Shown here one piece after another: positions 8,537 through 17,878 of a stretch of 64,000 bases of DNA. The stretch is from Thermoactinomyces daqus. Its GTDB lineage: Bacteria > Bacillota > Bacilli > Thermoactinomycetales > Thermoactinomycetaceae. The stretch spans positions 62,001-126,000 of the forward strand of contig NZ_JPST01000014.1 of the NCBI RefSeq assembly GCF_000763315.1. Reading direction: 5' to 3'. The notes beneath the pieces are model-generated. The model was not told the origin of the DNA. It worked only from the letters and a program-made list of their open reading frames with translations, and searched no databases. The translations under genes were made by a program, and so were the position numbers. Each line of letters begins with the position of its first letter. Position 1 is the stretch's first letter.

Positions 8537-9400
8537 CTATTTCGTAAAGAGCAAATCATAGATATGGTTCCACATGCTCATATTAAAAAGATCGCCTGCC
8601 GGTTGATCCCCGATCACCGTATGACCGATGATGAATCCTACAATCAAGACCACAACGATCGTAACGGGGAACCACAGGATTTTGGCTATCCGCGCCAGGT
8701 TTTGGCTCGAAGATTTTTTATCTTCTTTTGCATCTTCCCCAAAACGTTTATCCTGTACACTTGGTTTCTCTTTTGCTTTGGTTTTTTCTTTTACCTTGGG
8801 CTTTTCTTTCTGTTCCTTCGACTTTGGTTCTTCTTTTTCTGCTTTTGCGTTCGATTCTTCTTTTTTCGGAAGCGGTTCTGCTTGAAAGACAGGTTTTTTA
8901 ACTTCCGTTTTAAACTGCGCCTGTTCTTCGCTTTTGGTTTGCTTGGGATCGATCAGGTACTCCTTAAAGTCAATCGGAGTTAATGTGTCTTCGATCGTAA
9001 GCTCCCGCTTGGCCGTCTGCGTTGACTCGGCAGAAGAAGCAACTTCCTTTTGCGGGGTTTCCCCTTCTTTGGCCAGGCCCGCTTTCCCTTGCGGCTTGGA
9101 GAGAGGATCTGCATCCTCTTTCGGAGAAGATTTCGGCGAATTCCCGGCAACGCCCGCCGTACTGGATTCGTTTCCATCTTCTTTTTTGGGAGAAACCGCC
9201 TCATTTTTTTTGCTTTTGGCCAAGATCAGTTCTATATCCTGCTCTTCCTCTTCGTCTTTGCTCCATTTCAGCTTTCCGACGGGCAAACGCGTCATTTCTT
9301 TGGTTTCCGAAGGCGAGCTTTTTTCTTTGGTTTCCTGTCCGGGACTTTCAACCGTTTCCGACTTTTTGTCAACTGGGGTTTCTTTATTTGGATAACTCAT
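8537..9400 (-). CDS. membrane protein with C-terminal EpuA domain ('RNA polymerase subunit beta'-annotated family)
   Basis: Residues 1 to about 235 are low-complexity and highly charged (Lys, Glu, Ser, Pro). A hydrophobic helix follows at about 238-262 (FPVTIVVVLIVGFIIGHTVIG), and then the diagnostic tail GDLFNMSMWNHIYDLL, matching the GDxxxxDVFxxxTWxHIxDL pattern of the EpuA family. In databases this short membrane protein is often mislabelled as RNA polymerase subunit beta. Usual members are about 60 to 120 residues, so the disordered cytoplasmic extension is unusually long. The start at 9400 has GGAGAGG seven bases upstream. It sits just downstream of spoIIID, as in other Bacillales. Function unknown. 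Confidence 0.75.
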   Translation of the reverse strand: MSYPNKETPVDKKSETVESPGQETKEKSSPSETKEMTRLPVGKLKWSKDEEEEQDIELILAKSKKNEAVSPKKEDGNESSTAGVAGNSPKSSPKEDADPLSKPQGKAGLAKEGETPQKEVASSAESTQTAKRELTIEDTLTPIDFKEYLIDPKQTKSEEQAQFKTEVKKPVFQAEPLPKKEESNAKAEKEEPKSKEQKEKPKVKEKTKAKEKPSVQDKRFGEDAKEDKKSSSQNLARIAKILWFPVTIVVVLIVGFIIGHTVIGDQPAGDLFNMSMWNHIYDLLFTK

Positions 9401-9676
9401 CTGCATTCCTCTCCAAAGGCTTACTTCTCCACATTATGATTCAACCATCTATAAAAAGCTCGTCCAAAGCAAAACAACAAGCAATTGATAAAATCCAGCT
9501 ATGTTCATAATAGAATATATCGTAACTATTAACATAAGTCTACACTTAGAGCTGGAGGAGTTTGAACGTTTCTTATACAGAAAAGAGCACCGGAGACTGT
9601 CAGGCCACCTCGCAAAATGAGATTTTCTCTCTCTTTTTTTAATCTTATGTAATGCGTCCGGTGCCACAGGAAAATA

Positions 9677-9961
9677 TTAAACTTTCAGTGAAACTTCCCC
9701 TGATTTATTTTCCTTATTCCGCTTATATTTGATCTTTGTCGCTTCTCCTCCTCGAATATGGCGAATGGACTTATGATATTCCAAAATTTCCTTCACCTGA
9801 TTCGCTAAATCGGGATTGATTTCGGGAAGCCTCTCCGTCAAATCCTTATGCACGGTACTTTTGGAAACGCCAAATTCCTTGGCGATCATTCTCACGGTAT
9901 TGCGCGTCTCCACAAAGTAATGCCCGATCTTTATGGTCCTTTCTTTTATATAATCATGCAC
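9677..9961 (-). CDS. spoIIID: sporulation transcription factor SpoIIID
   Basis: Mother-cell DNA-binding regulator that switches genes in the sigma-E stage. The 94-residue protein carries a helix-turn-helix at about residues 22-45 (TVRMIAKEFGVSKSTVHKDL) and a basic C-terminal tail (GGEATKIKYKRNK) needed for DNA binding in the B. subtilis protein. GTG start with GGGGG eight bases upstream. The order spoIID-spoIIQ-spoIIID on one strand matches that of related sporeformers. The 276 bases downstream (9401-9676) show no gene. Confidence 0.97.
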   Translation of the reverse strand: MHDYIKERTIKIGHYFVETRNTVRMIAKEFGVSKSTVHKDLTERLPEINPDLANQVKEILEYHKSIRHIRGGEATKIKYKRNKENKSGEVSLKV

Positions 9962-10137
9962 CCGCCGTGCCCCCTTTCATTCATTTGGTACATTATATTG
10001 ACAGGGGGTAGGGGTTATTCTTTCGAAACGCGCTGAGACAGGCATAAACAAGCTATTTTTTATGGGTCGCGGCAGCCTCCGCTCCTCCCGAGTTGCTGCC
10101 CCGTTTTCCCCCCTCCGGCTTCACCATTTTATGGATA

Positions 10138-10168
10138 CAAAAAAACGCCCTCGTTTTTGAGAGCGTTT
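10138..10168 (-). terminator. terminator of spoIIQ
   Basis: Minus-strand stem 10159-10168 with 10143-10152 (AAACGCTCTC/GAGGGCGTTT, one G:U pair), six-base loop, then a T run. It lies immediately after the stop of spoIIQ. Confidence 0.85.
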
Positions 10169-10173
10169 CGCCT

Positions 10174-10863
10174 TCAGGAATTTGGCAGATATTCAGCCGG
10201 ATTCATTGCTTGATGATCCTTGTTTCTGACTTCAAAATGCAAGTGGATGCCCGCTTCTCTTTCAAAGCTGTTCCGGCCTGCTGTGGCAATCACCTGTCCT
10301 TTTTTCACCATTTGCCCTTTTTTCACCTTGACTTCTTTCAGACTTTGGTAGACGGTCGTAATCCCGCTGTCGTGTTGGATTTCGATTTGGTATCCCACAA
10401 CCGGATTCGCTTCAACACGAATAACCTTTCCTTCCAATGCCGCGACAACATCAAATGACTTCCCGTCTTTGCGGGCAAAGTCAATCCCGGAATGCGGCCA
10501 AAAGGAATTGGCATATTTGACCAGCGAAGCTTCCCGCTCCTTTTCGGAAGCCGCTTCATCATAAAAACCCATCGTCTTCACCGCATGCGCATCCGGGGCA
10601 ATCGGCAACACGAAATCATCATCTGTCGGATTGGATGGAATCGGCTCCATCGGCAGAGATTGTTGAACGGTGCGTTTTGTTGTCTCGGTCACTTGATGAA
10701 CCCGATAATCCTGATACCACCAAGCAATAGCTAGAATCAGTGCTGCCGCGGTCAGGTAAACGGCCGGGAAAAACCATTTCTGGGCAAATAATTTTTTCCA
10801 CTTCAAACGGCGCTTCGCTTTTTCAAAGTCAGAAACTTGATTTTTTGGTTCCTCAGGTTTCAT
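10174..10863 (-). CDS. spoIIQ: forespore engulfment channel protein SpoIIQ (LytM/M23 domain)
   Basis: Forespore membrane protein that pairs with SpoIIIAH across the septal space. It has a basic cytoplasmic N-terminus, one transmembrane helix (about residues 31-50) and an extracellular LytM domain from about 115 to the C-terminus. The zinc-ligand motif HSGID (His124, Asp128) and HLHFEV (His207, His209) are intact, whereas the usual Y-x-H-L histidine is replaced in VYQSL (172-175). The ATG at 10863 follows GAGGTGA by six bases. Length 229 residues. A sigma-F promoter is expected upstream but not securely visible. Confidence 0.92.
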   Translation of the reverse strand: MKPEEPKNQVSDFEKAKRRLKWKKLFAQKWFFPAVYLTAAALILAIAWWYQDYRVHQVTETTKRTVQQSLPMEPIPSNPTDDDFVLPIAPDAHAVKTMGFYDEAASEKEREASLVKYANSFWPHSGIDFARKDGKSFDVVAALEGKVIRVEANPVVGYQIEIQHDSGITTVYQSLKEVKVKKGQMVKKGQVIATAGRNSFEREAGIHLHFEVRNKDHQAMNPAEYLPNS

Positions 10864-10952
10864 GAACAATCACCTCAGGAACCATTGTCGACCTCGAAAT
10901 CTCTTTTTATACCCAAGCCTGCAAATTTTTGGTATATTCCCCGAACCCCTCT

Positions 10953-11978
10953 TTATCCGACACTTGAAGAATCGGGGATCGGGCTGATATCCACGCCGTG
11001 ATAGTAATATTTGATAATTTGCTCCACCTTTTTCCCCTGTTTTGCCATCATGTTGGCTCCCCATTGGCTCATGCCGACCCCATGCCCGTAGCCTTTGGTG
11101 GTGATCTGCACGCGATCCCCCGTGATTTTCCAGGAAAAATCAGAGGATGGGAGATTCAGCGCTTCCCTTACTTTGCGGCCGCTCAATAACTTGTCCCCCA
11201 CCCTGACCTGGGCCACACGATTGCTCTGAGTCCGGTTGATCACTTTTAACAGAGGCTCCCCGGTCGAGGCAGACAGGCTGATTTTAATGCCGAGCGACTT
11301 TTCCAGCTTTCCGATCAATTGCGTCAATGACATGCTTTGCTGCTGCAAAAACTTGGGAGAGGTTTCATCCCAGGGCGACGAAACGCTGCGCAGATAAGGG
11401 TACTTCTCGTTGAAATAATCCTCGGAGTTTTCCGTCTGCCCATTGCTTGTCGAGAAAAAAGCGGCATAAATCGGTTTTCCCTGGTAGGTGATAATCTCTC
11501 CTTTGGTAGCCGCAACCGCTTCGGAAATCCTCTTCCAATTTTGCTGATACTTGTTTCCCCATTCGCGATGCAGCTTTTCGTTTGTCGTATACACCTGGTG
11601 CTGCACCGTATCGGTGACATAGGCGCTTTTCGCTTTTTCTCCCCACTCAGCCATATCCTTGAAATTTCCTTTTTCCATCCGGTCGACGATATACGTTCTG
11701 GCCGCCAGCGCCTGCGCCTTTAATGCTTCCATGGCAAAGTCGGCCGGCATCTCTGAAGCAACCACTCCGCAGACGTATTGCTCCAGGGGGATCTCGACGA
11801 CGCGTTGTTCCTCCGTCAAAAAAACCCGCACCTTCCACTTTTGCTCATCTACGCTCTTTGTTGCACCGGAATCCGCCAATGTGGGAGAGGAATCCGATCC
11901 GATCCACACCAACACAGCCGGAATGACGGTAATCACCAGCAACAACCCCAGAAAGACAAACAGGTATCCCTTATGCAA
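10953..11978 (-). CDS. spoIID: stage II sporulation protein D, peptidoglycan lytic transglycosylase
   Basis: Membrane-anchored lytic transglycosylase of the DMP (SpoIID-SpoIIM-SpoIIP) engulfment complex, 341 residues. An N-terminal signal anchor covers about residues 4-27. The SpoIID/LytB domain follows, with the catalytic glutamate in ASEMPADF (Glu76) and downstream family signatures FFSTSNGQTENS and GHGVGMSQWGA. TTG start with GGAGG about ten bases upstream. It follows murA as in other Bacillales, but the murA terminator separates them. Confidence 0.95.
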   Translation of the reverse strand: MHKGYLFVFLGLLLVITVIPAVLVWIGSDSSPTLADSGATKSVDEQKWKVRVFLTEEQRVVEIPLEQYVCGVVASEMPADFAMEALKAQALAARTYIVDRMEKGNFKDMAEWGEKAKSAYVTDTVQHQVYTTNEKLHREWGNKYQQNWKRISEAVAATKGEIITYQGKPIYAAFFSTSNGQTENSEDYFNEKYPYLRSVSSPWDETSPKFLQQQSMSLTQLIGKLEKSLGIKISLSASTGEPLLKVINRTQSNRVAQVRVGDKLLSGRKVREALNLPSSDFSWKITGDRVQITTKGYGHGVGMSQWGANMMAKQGKKVEQIIKYYYHGVDISPIPDSSSVG

Positions 11979-12197
11979 GCCGCTTTCGCCTCCGTTTTTT
12001 GTATAGTGCCGGTATTGGGTTACTCCATCTCCTGAGTACCGATTAAATCACTATTAAACTATGAAAAGCGGAAAGCGGTTTAGAACAAAAAACAGAATGT
12101 AACCGATGGGTGAGGACATTGGCGAGACAAACCGGAACGCAGGAAAGTCAAGATGAGTCACATCCCGCCATGCAATCGCGCTTTGATAGAAAAAAAG

Positions 12198-12230
12198 AAA
12201 AGCGACCACCTTTCACACGGTGATCGCTTT
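12198..12230 (-). terminator. terminator of murA
   Basis: Minus-strand stem AAAGCGATCACC/GGTGGTCGCTTT (12219-12230 with about 12199-12210), eight-base loop, then T-rich run (A run 12190-12200). It starts 14 bases after the murA stop. Confidence 0.9.
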
Positions 12231-12243
12231 CCTGTTACTCATT

Positions 12244-13539
12244 TCAGGCAAAGGATTTTTGTTTGAGATGACTTGCTTCTTCCACGGGTACGCGGGCGAT
12301 CTTGGCCCCGAGTCCCCGCAGCTTGCCCACGATGTCCACATATCCGCGGTCGACGTGATGCAGTTCGGTCAGCTCGGTGATCCCCTCGGCTGCCAGTCCC
12401 GCCAGGATCAGAGCGGCCCCCGCACGCAGATCGGTCGCTTTCACCTGCGCTCCGGACAGCGGTTTCCCGCCGTCGATAATCGCAGTCCGACCGTCGATTT
12501 TGATTTGCGCTCCCATCCGTTTAAACTCTTCCACATGCATAAAGCGATTTTCAAACACGGTTTCCGTCAGCAGGCTGGTCCCTTTTGCCGTCAGCAGCAG
12601 CGCCATCATCTGCGACTGCATATCGGTGGGGAATCCCGGATAAGGAAGCGTTTTGACATCGGCCGGTTTCAAATCTCCGTCAGCCCGGACATGAATGCCG
12701 TTTTCCCCGTCCAGTACATGGACTCCCATCTCGCGCAATTTGGCGATCAACGGAACGAGGTGATCGGAAATGGCTCCCTCAACGAACACCTCACCGCGGG
12801 TAATCGCAGCTGCAACCATGTATGTTCCCGCTTCGATGCGGTCGGGAATGACGGTATACTCCGTTCCGCGCAAGAAATCCACACCGTCGATGCGGATTTC
12901 ATCGGTACCGGCCCCCCGCACTTTCGCTCCCATCGCATTGAGGAAATTGGCCAAATCGACGATTTCCGGTTCACAGGCGGCATTTTCGATAATGGTGCGC
13001 CCTTCCGCCAGCGTCGCGGCCATCATGATGTTTTGGGTCGCCCCCACACTCGGGAAATCGAGATAGATCGTCGCACCTTTCAGCCGGTCGGGGACATACC
13101 CTTCAATAAAGCCCTGTCCCGTCTCAAACTGAACCCCCATCGCTTCAAATCCCTTGATGTGAAGATCGATGGGACGGCTACCGATTGCACACCCTCCGGG
13201 GAGCGGAACACGTGCGCGTTTTTTGCGAGCGAGGAGAGGCCCCATGACCAACACGGACGCTCTCATTTTGCGCACCAAATCATAAGGTGCTTCGGTGGAG
13301 ATCATTTTTTCCGCATTGATCACGACATTGTCTTCATTCAGCGTTACGGCAACTCCGAGGCGCTTCAGCATCTGCGTGATTGTTTTGACATCCTCCAGCA
13401 TCGGTACATCCAGAATCGAAATTTCCCCTCTGGAAGCCAGGATCGATGCCGCAATCAACGGAAGGACGGCATTTTTTGCCCCGTGAACTTTTACTCTGCC
13501 TCTTAATCTCGTCCCACCCTGAACAATAATTTTTTCCAT
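12244..13539 (-). CDS. murA: UDP-N-acetylglucosamine 1-carboxyvinyltransferase MurA
   Basis: First committed step of peptidoglycan synthesis: transfer of enolpyruvate from PEP to UDP-GlcNAc in the cytoplasm. Lys22-Asn23 in GAKNAVLP and the reactive Cys117 in [14 protein letters not shown] are present; a cysteine here is the fosfomycin-sensitive form. Length 431 residues. The ATG has GGGGGGAAG nearby. The neighbours ywmB and ywzB upstream and spoIID downstream are those of murAA in B. subtilis, not murAB/murZ; no second murA is seen near glpX. Confidence 0.97.
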   Translation of the reverse strand: MEKIIVQGGTRLRGRVKVHGAKNAVLPLIAASILASRGEISILDVPMLEDVKTITQMLKRLGVAVTLNEDNVVINAEKMISTEAPYDLVRKMRASVLVMGPLLARKKRARVPLPGGCAIGSRPIDLHIKGFEAMGVQFETGQGFIEGYVPDRLKGATIYLDFPSVGATQNIMMAATLAEGRTIIENAACEPEIVDLANFLNAMGAKVRGAGTDEIRIDGVDFLRGTEYTVIPDRIEAGTYMVAAAITRGEVFVEGAISDHLVPLIAKLREMGVHVLDGENGIHVRADGDLKPADVKTLPYPGFPTDMQSQMMALLLTAKGTSLLTETVFENRFMHVEEFKRMGAQIKIDGRTAIIDGGKPLSGAQVKATDLRAGAALILAGLAAEGITELTELHHVDRGYVDIVGKLRGLGAKIARVPVEEASHLKQKSFA

Positions 13540-13560
13540 AGCTCTTCCCCCCCATAAGAC

Positions 13561-14292
13561 CTAATATTCTATGGTGATAATCGGAGTTCCTAATGTCAAT
13601 ATCAAGCGATGAGTGTCATGATTCATCCGTGCCGCAACCTGTACATTCATCACTCCACCGCCTGTCCGAATGCCGCTGGAGAGTAGGGGAGAAAACAAGG
13701 ATAGGCTAATGGTGCGGTCTGTCCGCATCTCTTCCACTTCTCTTGCTTTAAGCATCCGGGTTACCCGGGTCAACAAGTTTTCAGCATCAGTATGCCCAAC
13801 CGACGCGGTACCTTGTACGGAAAAATGATAAGAAGGGATGATTCCGTTTTCTCGCAAAACCTTCGTACAACGGTCACGCGCTTTTGCAAAATCAGCCCCG
13901 GGCTCCCCCTTCCCGATCAGTTGAAGGGAAAGATACGGCCGAACCTTATCGCTGGACGGCTCATCGTTGATCATAACCCATTGCACCAGGAGATCCGGTG
14001 CAATCCATCCCGTTGCCGTATATCGGATTCCGTCTGTTTCTGCATTTTTTTTCAACGAAGCTGTGCCTAAAGAGACTTGGAGCTTCCCAGCCAATTGGTC
14101 CATTCTCTCTTTCGTCATTGCATCCGGTGTACGGCTTCCAAAATGGAGCACATAAAGCTCCGGACGTCCACCGACAGAATGAAAAACCTGCAGCAATTTT
14201 TGTTCCGGTCCCAATTTCATCTGGGAACCCATCAGCAAGAAGGAAAACAACAGCCAAACGGTTGCTTCAATCAACCGAAATTTCCTCATCAT
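13561..14292 (-). CDS. ywmB: YwmB family protein (TATA-box-binding-like fold)
   Basis: Protein of about 243 residues with an N-terminal signal peptide or anchor (IEATVWLLFSFLLMG) and the extracellular YwmB domain. It was matched by overall pattern and by its exact place between ywzB and murA; the family is named for structural likeness to TATA-box-binding protein, and its role is unknown. The ATG at 14292 follows GGGAG by six bases; the frame remains open to 14355 without a ribosome site. It is 21 bases upstream of murA, probably co-transcribed. Confidence 0.85.
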   Translation of the reverse strand: MMRKFRLIEATVWLLFSFLLMGSQMKLGPEQKLLQVFHSVGGRPELYVLHFGSRTPDAMTKERMDQLAGKLQVSLGTASLKKNAETDGIRYTATGWIAPDLLVQWVMINDEPSSDKVRPYLSLQLIGKGEPGADFAKARDRCTKVLRENGIIPSYHFSVQGTASVGHTDAENLLTRVTRMLKAREVEEMRTDRTISLSLFSPLLSSGIRTGGGVMNVQVAARMNHDTHRLILTLGTPIITIEY

Positions 14293-14361
14293 CCTTCTCT
14301 CCCATAAATTAATATTATTCCCATTTTTCGCATTTACGGGAGAGAATATACCCATGATCCC

Positions 14362-14604
14362 CTAAAAGAGCTGCCCCAGCAGTTTGGACCAACCCAGATA
14401 ATCGATGAAGAAGGTGGCGAGCTGATGACCCAGGACCAAGGCCAAAATCACATGAAGAGCCTTCACTGCAGTTTTTCGCCCTTTCTTGAAAATGACTTCG
14501 AGGCGAACTCCCGTCAGCACCCACCAACAGACCAAAATGCAGGCGAGCGAAATGAGTATGTCCACCAGAGAAGAAAGCGCCAATTGCGTCGCTCCATCCA
14601 TCAT
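14362..14604 (-). CDS. ywzB: DUF1146 small membrane protein YwzB
   Basis: 80-residue protein with two hydrophobic helices (SLVDILISLACILVCWWVL and VILALVLGHQLATFFIDYL) separated by a basic loop (KKGRKT), as in DUF1146/YwzB proteins. The ATG at 14604 lies five bases after GAAGGAG. It sits directly upstream of ywmB and murA, the same order as in B. subtilis. Function unknown. Confidence 0.85.
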   Translation of the reverse strand: MMDGATQLALSSLVDILISLACILVCWWVLTGVRLEVIFKKGRKTAVKALHVILALVLGHQLATFFIDYLGWSKLLGQLF

Positions 14605-14775
14605 ATGCACTCCTTCAGGCACATGTTCTCACATGGTATCATGGTACAAAAAAATGAACGGTCGCGCAAAGTTTTTTTCTGATTGGCAAACAAATTTCGA
14701 TTTTCGCCTGCCTGTTTTCCCGACGCTTCACCCGGAATTGCCGGTAAAGTCGGCTGTTCTCAAGGCATTCCGCAA

Positions 14776-14817
14776 AAATACCCCGCTTCGTCCGACCAGG
14801 AAACGGGGTATTTTTTG
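14776..14817 (-). terminator. terminator of the nuo operon
   Basis: Minus-strand stem AATACCCCG/CGGGGTATT (14804-14812 with 14777-14785), about 18-base loop, then TTTTTGC. It lies 13 bases downstream of the nuoN stop codon. Confidence 0.88.
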
Positions 14818-14829
14818 TCCCGATCACCC

Positions 14830-16350
14830 TTATTGTCGAATCGCATTTTGCGCCTGGGCAAATGCGGAATGCCAATCGATTTTGCCCAATTCGTGCAGGA
14901 GAAGGTCGGGAAACAACCCGAGCGCCAGCGTTCCGGTAACCCCGATCGCCAGAACGGCCCAGGCTGCCCAGGAAACGCTTACCCTGGGGGCGGCAAGATC
15001 CGGCGCCCGAAAATACATCTGGCGTATAAACTCAAAGTAGTAATAATAGGAAACAATCGTTGTCAAAATCATGGCGGCTGCGAGCCAGGCCTGATTGCTG
15101 CCGACGGCGCTGGTAAGCAGGTAAAACTTACCGAAAAAGCCGGCTGTCACCGGAAAACCGGCCAACGAGATTAAAAAGATGGTCATGACACCTGCCAGCC
15201 AGGGAGAGCGGCGGGAAAGTCCGGCAAAGGCGCTGATCTGGTCGTTTTTACAGCTTTTTGCGATGCAATCAGCCACAGCGAATGCCCCTGCCGTCATGAA
15301 CAGATAAGCACACAGGTAATAGAACAGGCTGGGAAACAGATCAAAGCCTACAAATCCCAGCGTCGAGAGCGGAACCAAAACATACCCCGCCTGGGCGATA
15401 CTCGAATAGGCGAGCAGACGTTTGGCATTGGTTTGCCGCAGCGCCGCCGTATTGCCGATAATCATGGAGCAGGCCGCCAAAATCATTAACAGCCATGAGA
15501 CAATTTCATTCCAGGCTCCCGTGCTGACCAACGGGAGATAAGCGATCAGGAGAACCCGGGCCACAAGGGCAAACGCAGCTGCTTTGGAGACCACGGCCAG
15601 AAAGATGGTAACGGGTGTCGGGGACCCCTGGTACACATCGGGTGTCCAGGTGTGAAACGGAGCGGTGGCAATTTTGAAGCCAAAGCCGACCATCATCAAA
15701 AAGAGCGACACATAGATATATGCCTGATCTTGCGTTGCCACCATTTCCACCATTTTTCCCTGAATCGCAAACAGGTTCGTGGCTCCCGTCAATCCGTACA
15801 AAAACGACATCCCGTAGAGGAGAAAGGCCGAAGACACCCCGCCCAACACGACATATTTCCATGCCGCTTCATTGGAATGCCGGTCGCGTTTGTTTATGCC
15901 CACCAATATGTACGAGGACAGACTCAGCAATTCCAACCCCACATACAGCGCGAGCAGATCAGCCGACGAAACCATCATCATTCCGCCCAAAAGAGCTGCG
16001 AGCAAAAGTATATAGTATTCGCCTTTCGGTTTGGGCTGTTCATTCTTCCCCCCGGCAAGGGAAAAGAGGATCGTCAGTCCTCCCCCGCCCAGCAGCAGGG
16101 CTTTGAAAGCCAAACTGAAAGAATCGACCCGATACGAGTCATTGAGGATCTGATAGGGCGGATGTCCAAACTCCATTCCGACGCTGACGCCCGCAGCAAT
16201 CACGGCAAGCAGGCCGAGCCAGCCGATCCAATTGCGCGATGTCGATTCTTTGAGCAATAGCTCAAGTATCACAAGAAGGGCGGCGGCAGAGACAATGATC
16301 AGCTCCGGAGCCATGACCCTCAGATTAAAATCAAGCAATGTATGTTCCAT
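14830..16350 (-). CDS. nuoN: NADH-quinone oxidoreductase subunit N
   Basis: Antiporter-like proton-channel subunit of complex I, 506 residues with about 14 transmembrane helices. The proton-antiporter domain includes the conserved glutamate in LYVGLELLSLSSYILVG, the lysine-bearing segment FKIATAPFHTWTPDVYQG and the LLAYSSIAQAGY helix. Last gene of the nuo operon, four bases after nuoM, followed by a strong terminator. Confidence 0.95.
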   Translation of the reverse strand: MEHTLLDFNLRVMAPELIIVSAAALLVILELLLKESTSRNWIGWLGLLAVIAAGVSVGMEFGHPPYQILNDSYRVDSFSLAFKALLLGGGGLTILFSLAGGKNEQPKPKGEYYILLLAALLGGMMMVSSADLLALYVGLELLSLSSYILVGINKRDRHSNEAAWKYVVLGGVSSAFLLYGMSFLYGLTGATNLFAIQGKMVEMVATQDQAYIYVSLFLMMVGFGFKIATAPFHTWTPDVYQGSPTPVTIFLAVVSKAAAFALVARVLLIAYLPLVSTGAWNEIVSWLLMILAACSMIIGNTAALRQTNAKRLLAYSSIAQAGYVLVPLSTLGFVGFDLFPSLFYYLCAYLFMTAGAFAVADCIAKSCKNDQISAFAGLSRRSPWLAGVMTIFLISLAGFPVTAGFFGKFYLLTSAVGSNQAWLAAAMILTTIVSYYYYFEFIRQMYFRAPDLAAPRVSVSWAAWAVLAIGVTGTLALGLFPDLLLHELGKIDWHSAFAQAQNAIRQ

Positions 16351-16354
16351 GTCC

Positions 16355-17878
16355 CTACCCTCCGATCTTCGCTACCAGATATTGTAAGGTATGGTGCATC
16401 GGTTCGCCGAGCGCCGCCGGGTAAATTCCGATCAGCACGATCAAACCGACCAGCACGAACATGGGGACGCTTTCCTTCGCTTGGATGTCGAGACTGTTGA
16501 GATAGCGTTCCTTCAGCGGGCCAAATGTCGTTTGCAACAGAAATCTCAATACATAAACGGCGGCCAAAATGAGGCCGAGCGCTCCCACCGAAGCCACAAT
16601 GGGACGCACTTTAAACAAACCGAGGAAGGCGAAAAATTCGCTGATAAATCCCGACAATCCCGGCAACCCCAACAAAGCCAGCGCACCGACCATCAAAATC
16701 CCAGAGAGGACGGGCATCGTTTTGGCCAATCCGCCCAAATCGTCCAACAGCGTCGTTTTGGTGCGATGGTACAAACTCCCAACCAGGAAGAAGAGCAGGG
16801 CGGAAATTAACCCGTGGGAAACCGCCTGGAAAATCGCCCCTTGCAATCCGATTTCATTTAAAGATGCGAGCCCGAACAACACGATCCCCATATGACTGAT
16901 GCTCGAGAAGGCCAGCACGCGTTTCAGTTCCCTTTCCACAAAGGCCAGGATCGCGCCGTACAAAATATTGACCAGCCCGAGAATGGACAAGACAGCAGCC
17001 GCTTCCTTCATAAACCCCGGGAACAGGCCCACCCCGAACCGGATTAAACCATAGGCCCCCATTTTGAGAAGAATCCCGGAGTGGATCATCACCACAGGCG
17101 TCGGCGCTTCCACATGCACCCGCAGCATCCAGCTGTGAAAGGGAAAGATTGGCAGTTTTATGCCAAACGCGATGAGCAGGCTTATGAAAATGAGCCAGAG
17201 CATCGTTTGCGCCTGCGGTGGCAACAATGCCATCTGAGTGGCCAGCTGGGCCATGCGTTCCTGTAAAACCGAATAATCGAGTGAGCCGAAAAAGAGGAGC
17301 AGCCCGACCATGGCAAAAAGCAGGAACCCGGAACCCAAACCGGTATAAAGCAAAAAGTGGTTAGCCGCCTTCTCCTTGCCAAGGTAGCCCCAGCCGCCAA
17401 TGAGAAAGAAGGTGGCGATTAACGTCACCTCAAAAAAGATGAAAAACAGGAACAGGTTTGCCGCCAGAAACACCCCTGCCATCCCCGTCTGCAAAATCAG
17501 CAGGAGCGCATAATAGGCTTTTGTCCTCTGTTTGATATAAAGGGAGGCAACCGCCGCTAATGTGCTAACGATACAGGTGAGAACGACCAGTGGCAGCGAC
17601 AACCCATCAACGCCCATGCTGTAATGAAACTCCCAGGGCATTCCACCGAAAATCGGAATCCGGAACCAGGTAACGGACTTAAACCACTGCATTCCGTTCA
17701 ACGCCGGATCGAATCGCTGATACATCACAATTGCCAAAATCAGCGACGGAATCGTGCTCAAAATCCCGACGAAGCGGTGCCCTTTTACCAGATCACGGGG
17801 AAAAAACAGCAAAATCACCGCACCGAGCAGTGGAAAAAAGGTGACGAGCGTTGGCAACCAATCAACCCAACTTGTCAT
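16355..17878 (-). CDS. nuoM: NADH-quinone oxidoreductase subunit M
   Basis: Antiporter-like membrane subunit of complex I, 507 residues. The functional glutamate lies in FIFFEVTLIATFFLIG, the channel lysine in GIKLPIFPFHSWMLRVHVEAPTP and a further antiporter signature in VLAFSSISHMGIV. Its ATG overlaps the stop codon of nuoL (ATGA), so translation is coupled. Confidence 0.95.
   Translation of the reverse strand: MTSWVDWLPTLVTFFPLLGAVILLFFPRDLVKGHRFVGILSTIPSLILAIVMYQRFDPALNGMQWFKSVTWFRIPIFGGMPWEFHYSMGVDGLSLPLVVLTCIVSTLAAVASLYIKQRTKAYYALLLILQTGMAGVFLAANLFLFFIFFEVTLIATFFLIGGWGYLGKEKAANHFLLYTGLGSGFLLFAMVGLLLFFGSLDYSVLQERMAQLATQMALLPPQAQTMLWLIFISLLIAFGIKLPIFPFHSWMLRVHVEAPTPVVMIHSGILLKMGAYGLIRFGVGLFPGFMKEAAAVLSILGLVNILYGAILAFVERELKRVLAFSSISHMGIVLFGLASLNEIGLQGAIFQAVSHGLISALLFFLVGSLYHRTKTTLLDDLGGLAKTMPVLSGILMVGALALLGLPGLSGFISEFFAFLGLFKVRPIVASVGALGLILAAVYVLRFLLQTTFGPLKERYLNSLDIQAKESVPMFVLVGLIVLIGIYPAALGEPMHHTLQYLVAKIGG

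Noticed and set aside
9449..9667. 72-codon minus-strand frame downstream of spoIIID
   Set aside because: No usable ribosome site, no recognisable sequence, and poor coding composition.
10870..10950. sigma-F promoter for spoIIQ
   Set aside because: GGGTATAAAA and GGGAATATA resemble a sigma-F -10, but no -35 element stands at the required distance.
12220..13506. 428-codon open frame on the plus strand
   Set aside because: Antisense to murA and starting inside the murA terminator; no domain pattern is seen.
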